Part shown: in pieces, positions 60,232 to 64,000 of the stretch
Layout: the number at the start of each line of letters is the position of its first letter
Position numbering within the stretch: position 1 is the stretch's first letter
Assembly (NCBI RefSeq): GCF_910592395.1
Contig: NC_088315.1
Span: forward strand, 3,226,501-3,290,500
Source: Lineus longissimus
Taxonomy: Eukaryota > Nemertea > Pilidiophora > Heteronemertea > Lineidae
Direction: 5' to 3'
Length of the DNA stretch: 64,000 nt
Position numbers and translations under genes: made by a program
Notes under the pieces: generated by a model
The model's database searches: none
What the model was told of the DNA's origin: nothing
Seen by the model: only the letters and a program-made list of their open reading frames with translations

Positions 60232-62975
60232 TCAGTGGTCCAGTGGTGGTGGAGGGGGTGGGGGAACATTCGGCATTGCAGGAGGAGCAGGGGGTGGAGG
60301 AACAGGTGGTGGTGTAGTTCCCGACATAGATATTGGAGGCATAGGTGGAGGTGGAGGGACTCCCACTGGAGGGGCTGGGGGAGGAGGGGGTGGCCGCATG
60401 TTGGGCATCCCAGGGGGTGGACGTGGCATCCCCATTGGAGGCGGAGGAGGAATCCCAATTGGCATCGGAGGCGGAGGAACGAGCGGAGGCTGCTGCATCT
60501 GTTCATTCATCTGCTGCCGTTCTCGTTGTTGTCGCTCCCGATGCATCTGCATCTGCTCTTGTTGTTGCTGTTGTTGTTGCGCAAGTAATTTTGGATCAAT
60601 CTTGAAGGCGAACTGGAGGAAAAACTGAAAACAGACAATGATAATAGTTAGTTTTAAACTTTGTGAAAAATATAACATTCAGTAGTGCCATTCAGTGGGT
60701 CCCTGCCTCAAGCACTTCAAGTTGCTGTTCATTTTCAGCTCGACGATAAGCGTACACTACACATCCAAAAATCAGCACATCTTTACTGACGCGTTTTTTC
60801 TCGGTATGCTTGCTCAGTTAGCGGGTTACATGCTTACCTGTTTTGTTTCCCGATTCCAATGTGTCCATAACTTTTTGGGGTCCTTGTCAACTTCCCGGCT
60901 GGGTACCTGGCAATAAAGAAAATAGATGAGCTCGTTTCGATTATAATCTAACACTGTATTCGATAATCGCCTTTTCTGATATTTGCTCTTTTGCACATTT
61001 CATGGGCTAGAATTTAAGAAGGCTCCAAGGCCATTGGCTGCAGTGTCAATCATGTTTGTTCATGCAGGCAATGATTCAAGCAAGGTGAAATTTAGCTGTA
61101 AAATGGTTTTATTCGGCTCAAAACTGGAGCCAATAAAAGACTTCTTACCTTAAATGCAATAGTTTCATATGGTTCGGCAGCAAATAGCAAATACTGCCAC
61201 TTCCTGTCTGGTGGCTCCACCTTTTGTTCATATGCTGACATGAAGCGATGTCTTGGTGCAATTCCTTCCACGATCTCTGGATAATCGATCTGAAATGCAT
61301 GAGGTTTGAAAAATTGTAATCCTGTCTGCATTACTTCCAAGATCAAGGAGCTACAACTACCAAACAGAGCCAACCTGAATTCGACCTGTGAACTACAATT
61401 ACAACAACCACATCAACGACACCAGTGAGTGAAAATTCATTCTGATGCAGTCCTAAGAGTCTGAAGCAGAATCAGAGTCTATGTCTTTGTCTTATATTAA
61501 CTTTCAAAACAGACTCACCAGTAAAAGTAATTTCAATCCAAATAGGCTTTGAAATCAGTTTCGCTACAACTCACCTGATACAGCAAACTCTGCTGACCGG
61601 TCTCTGGGTCTTTCTGTTTGGTGACTGTAGAAGAAGAAAAAATCCATCATTCATTCTCGTCCATGCCTTTTATGCTCTCAATTGCAAAGCTTCACCTTAA
61701 ATTTTGAACCTGTCTCCCTCCACAGCCGTGGCAGAGCTGTGAGAGATCCGACTTTTGATGAGAAACCTACAACATCAGTCGACTAGAGAGCCGCAGGAAG
61801 CATATTATAATTTTTTGCAGCAAATTATGTTCCTCAAACAAAATTGATCAAGAGAATGATTGCATCAACACTATGCCGTGGATGAGATAGGGGACACATG
61901 GACCTTCTTCCACCAAGGCCACATTTGGATTGTGCTGCATATTCTGCACAGAACGTTGTGGCGAGGTCTTTGCAAAATGTAGCGTAAACTGTATTACATT
62001 GAATGTGGAGGAAGGCCTTTAGTGCAGTTTTCTCCCGAGCATGCTTACCTTTGTAACCAGGCCGTCCAATCTTTACAAATTTCTTTATGTCAACTCTGGG
62101 TTTTTCAGGCGCAGGCTGTGCTGGAGATTCCTTGGCTTCTTTAGCAGCTCGACGAGCCCTGAATTGGCAACGATTAACATCTGAGAGTGGACATGTTGGC
62201 AATAACTAAGGGCGGGGATCATTTTTTAGCAATACATACTGCTGAGCAAAATAGCGGTCACCTACGTGTGCAGGACACCCTCTCTATTAATTAAGTAAAA
62301 TAAACTGTGTTCAAAATTGGTCCTATCCAATCAGGACACCTGTCTATTAAAGTCAGCAATCTTAAGTCCCAAGAGTGTCCCTAATAAACTGGATCTGCTG
62401 TGTATTATTCTAAAATCTCTGTGTATAAGTATATAGCGCCAGGCATACTTACAAATTTGCTTGATGTTTCTTTCCCTGCGTGTGGGCCAAGTAGCTTCCT
62501 TCATTGTTGTGAAGAGTTAAACATAATTTACACTCGTAGGAACCTAAATGATTTTTCATAAAATAAGGATCCTGGAAATGATAAGAAACAATGCAAAATA
62601 TTAGAAAGTTAGAAAGGCTGTCCGTATCCAAACTTATAAGCAGTCTCAACAAAGATTGGCACCACCAAATCCCCAACATATCATATCATGATATTGGTAT
62701 TAATGGGAGAATGTCATGAAATTGTGATACTGTTAGTTTTCCTGCTAAGTTTTAGCAGGGCGCAGTCATGTAACTACATGTACTGTGAAGTGCTTTTTGG
62801 CACCATTAAACACTTTTTGCGGTAAATTTGTTTATTTATATTTATTTACCTTATTTATATCAATTGTCTCCAATGCTAACTGACGAAGTCGCTCTCTTCT
62901 ATCACGATTAGATTCTGAGGCTGAGGCAACGCCCCCAGTGCCAGTCTTTCCGCCGGCCCTATTCTGAAAATCCAT
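60232..62975 (-). CDS. SF3A2: Splicing factor 3A subunit 2 (7 exons, 335 aa)
   Basis: Core U2 snRNP protein (SF3a66, yeast Prp11) needed for prespliceosome formation. Minus-strand exons: 62850-62975, 62453-62571, 62049-62158, 61575-61624, 61149-61289, 60838-60906, 60232-60624; all GT-AG and in frame (1008 nt with stop). It starts MDFQNRAGGKTGTGGVASAS, nearly the vertebrate N-terminus. The matrin-type zinc finger has Cys56, Cys59, His72 and His78 (YECKLCLTLHNNEGSYLAH). The conserved core KKFVKIGRPGYK, then IDYPEIVEGIAPRHRFMSAY and EPPDRKWQYLLFAAEPYETI, matches the family closely. The last exon begins FFLQFAFKIDPKLLAQ, then has a Gln/Met/Arg stretch and about 90 residues of proline-rich tail ending PPPPPPPLDH. 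The tail is shorter than in mammals and lacks the repeated GVHPPAP units. Confidence 0.96.
62269..62393. repeat. Diverged copy of the inverted-repeat element
   Basis: GGACACCCTCTCTATTAATT, then AGGACACCTGTCTATTAAAG and GAGTGTCCCTAATAAACTGG echo the TGTCCTTAATAGAGAGG units at 47.6-47.8 kb in reverse orientation. It lies in SF3A2 intron 2. Confidence 0.5.
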
Positions 62976-64000
62976 GGCAACTGTGAAGTGTCACTGAGTG
63001 ACTGTGCTAATTCAATTCATAAGTTATTCCTGGAAATAGAAAGTCTGTAAAATTTAAAAAAACAACCGAAACAGTCTAACACAGTGTAGGCCTGCATGCC
63101 TGGCCCTATGTTTTTTTCTTAAATTGCAGTGTTAAGCAGCAAAGGCCACATTTTACTTCATTTCAGTTCTGATCTGTGATCAGGATTCAGGTTGAATGAG
63201 GCCCCCTGCACCATCCGCATTGTTCTTGAAATGCATGCATTACAAACATTACTGTACATAGCCTACACAACACTAACAACAGTGCGTGCAGGGTCTTCCA
63301 GTTCCATGCCACCCATGATTGTCGCGGTCGCGTAGATTATCTTTGTTCGCTGTTATGTGCAGAAACAAAAGTTTAATTGACTCAAGTTACTCTCGGCTAA
63401 ATTTGTAGTGTTGATCTGTTAGAAAATCATGTTTTTACTTGTCAAGTTCCCGAAAATACGTGCAAATTACGCACCATGAAGGTACTCTGCAGACTTTCCG
63501 GTTTCTGGATGCGTCTTGAGGCTCATAAAATGCTCTACAGGGTAAACCAAGAATAATGCGACAGATTACTTTCCTTTTCCTTTGGACTCACCCTGTTTTA
63601 CAATTGAATTGGTGTAATGCCACTGTTATAGCAATACATTCGTAATCATACTATATTACAGTGTACTTTTTCACTCGGGAAGGTAAGAGCAACGATACCG
63701 AGACATCCCGTTTTCGACGGTTGCTTCTAAGGCCATAAGGATTATAAATCCGGTTCGTACACCTCCCCGTCCCCTTGCCTCCCCGCTCCCCGTATGGGTT
63801 CAGAGCGAACTTCAAATTTTTTCATTATTTTTCAAAAAAGCTTTTTATTTTATTGTTGCCATTATTTTTTTTATTCAAACAATCTTTCCAGTGGTTCATC
63901 TTGATCTTTACCTAAACTGATTGAAAAACACAATAAAAACTTGATAGAGTAGGCCAAGGGTCTTCACCATAATAATGACATTTTTTCAATGCCTCATGTT
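62976..64000. other. 5' flank of SF3A2
   Basis: Presumed promoter and 5' UTR region followed by non-coding DNA. No TATA box was recognised near the start and no gene was recognised to the window end. Confidence 0.45.

Noticed and set aside
60235-60605. Plus-strand ORFs opposite the SF3A2 proline-rich tail
   Set aside because: Repetitive Trp/Arg or Gly/Glu products are the antisense of CCN-rich coding DNA.
1-64000. Prokaryotic features, CRISPR arrays, rRNA genes, integrated virus genes
   Set aside because: None seen; gene structure is eukaryotic throughout and the repeats are not CRISPR-like (irregular spacing, no uniform spacers).

Overview
This is a eukaryotic nuclear window. Every recognisable gene is split by GT-AG introns, AATAAA signals follow several stop codons, and the proteins are animal-type (SR-related splicing factors, a cyclic-nucleotide-binding protein, a dihydrodiol dehydrogenase, secreted prepropeptides). 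The moderate A+T content, many ACATGTACATGT palindromes, cystine-rich secreted peptides and long repeat-laden gaps suggest a marine invertebrate, perhaps a lophotrochozoan. The sequence alone does not fix the phylum.

Layout. 0.4-8.1 kb (+): SREK1, 16 exons, with an RS domain cut into many tiny exons. 8.9-10.0 kb (-): a small secreted cysteine-rich prepropeptide. 10-32.6 kb: mostly non-coding, with weak promoter-like spots, one unexplained 187-codon ORF and a minisatellite. 32.7-36.9 kb (+): a three-exon amidated neuropeptide precursor that I cannot assign to a family. 39.1-45.9 kb (-): an 11-exon CNBD2-like protein with one intact and one degenerate cyclic-nucleotide-binding fold; a perfect 44-bp palindrome lies just past its stop. 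48.1-50.5 kb (-): a second three-exon secreted cysteine-rich precursor with an inhibitor-cystine-knot spacing. 50.1-51.5 kb (-): unassigned candidate exons interleaved with it. 54.6-56.9 kb (-): a Gfo/Idh/MocA oxidoreductase of the dihydrodiol dehydrogenase (DHDH) type, with an unresolved C-terminus and a missing catalytic-loop Asp. 57.2-60.0 kb: repeats. 60.2-63.0 kb (-): SF3A2, complete in seven exons.

The genes do not form one pathway. SREK1 and SF3A2 both serve the spliceosome. Three short secretory precursors (two cystine-rich, one amidated) lie within 42 kb. Dispersed repeats include a family with four copies (A), a family with five (B), a terminal-inverted-repeat element, two minisatellites and a direct repeat about 1.1 kb apart.

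Exon models were made by eye from reading-frame continuity, splice consensus and remembered family sequences. No alignment or transcript data were available.
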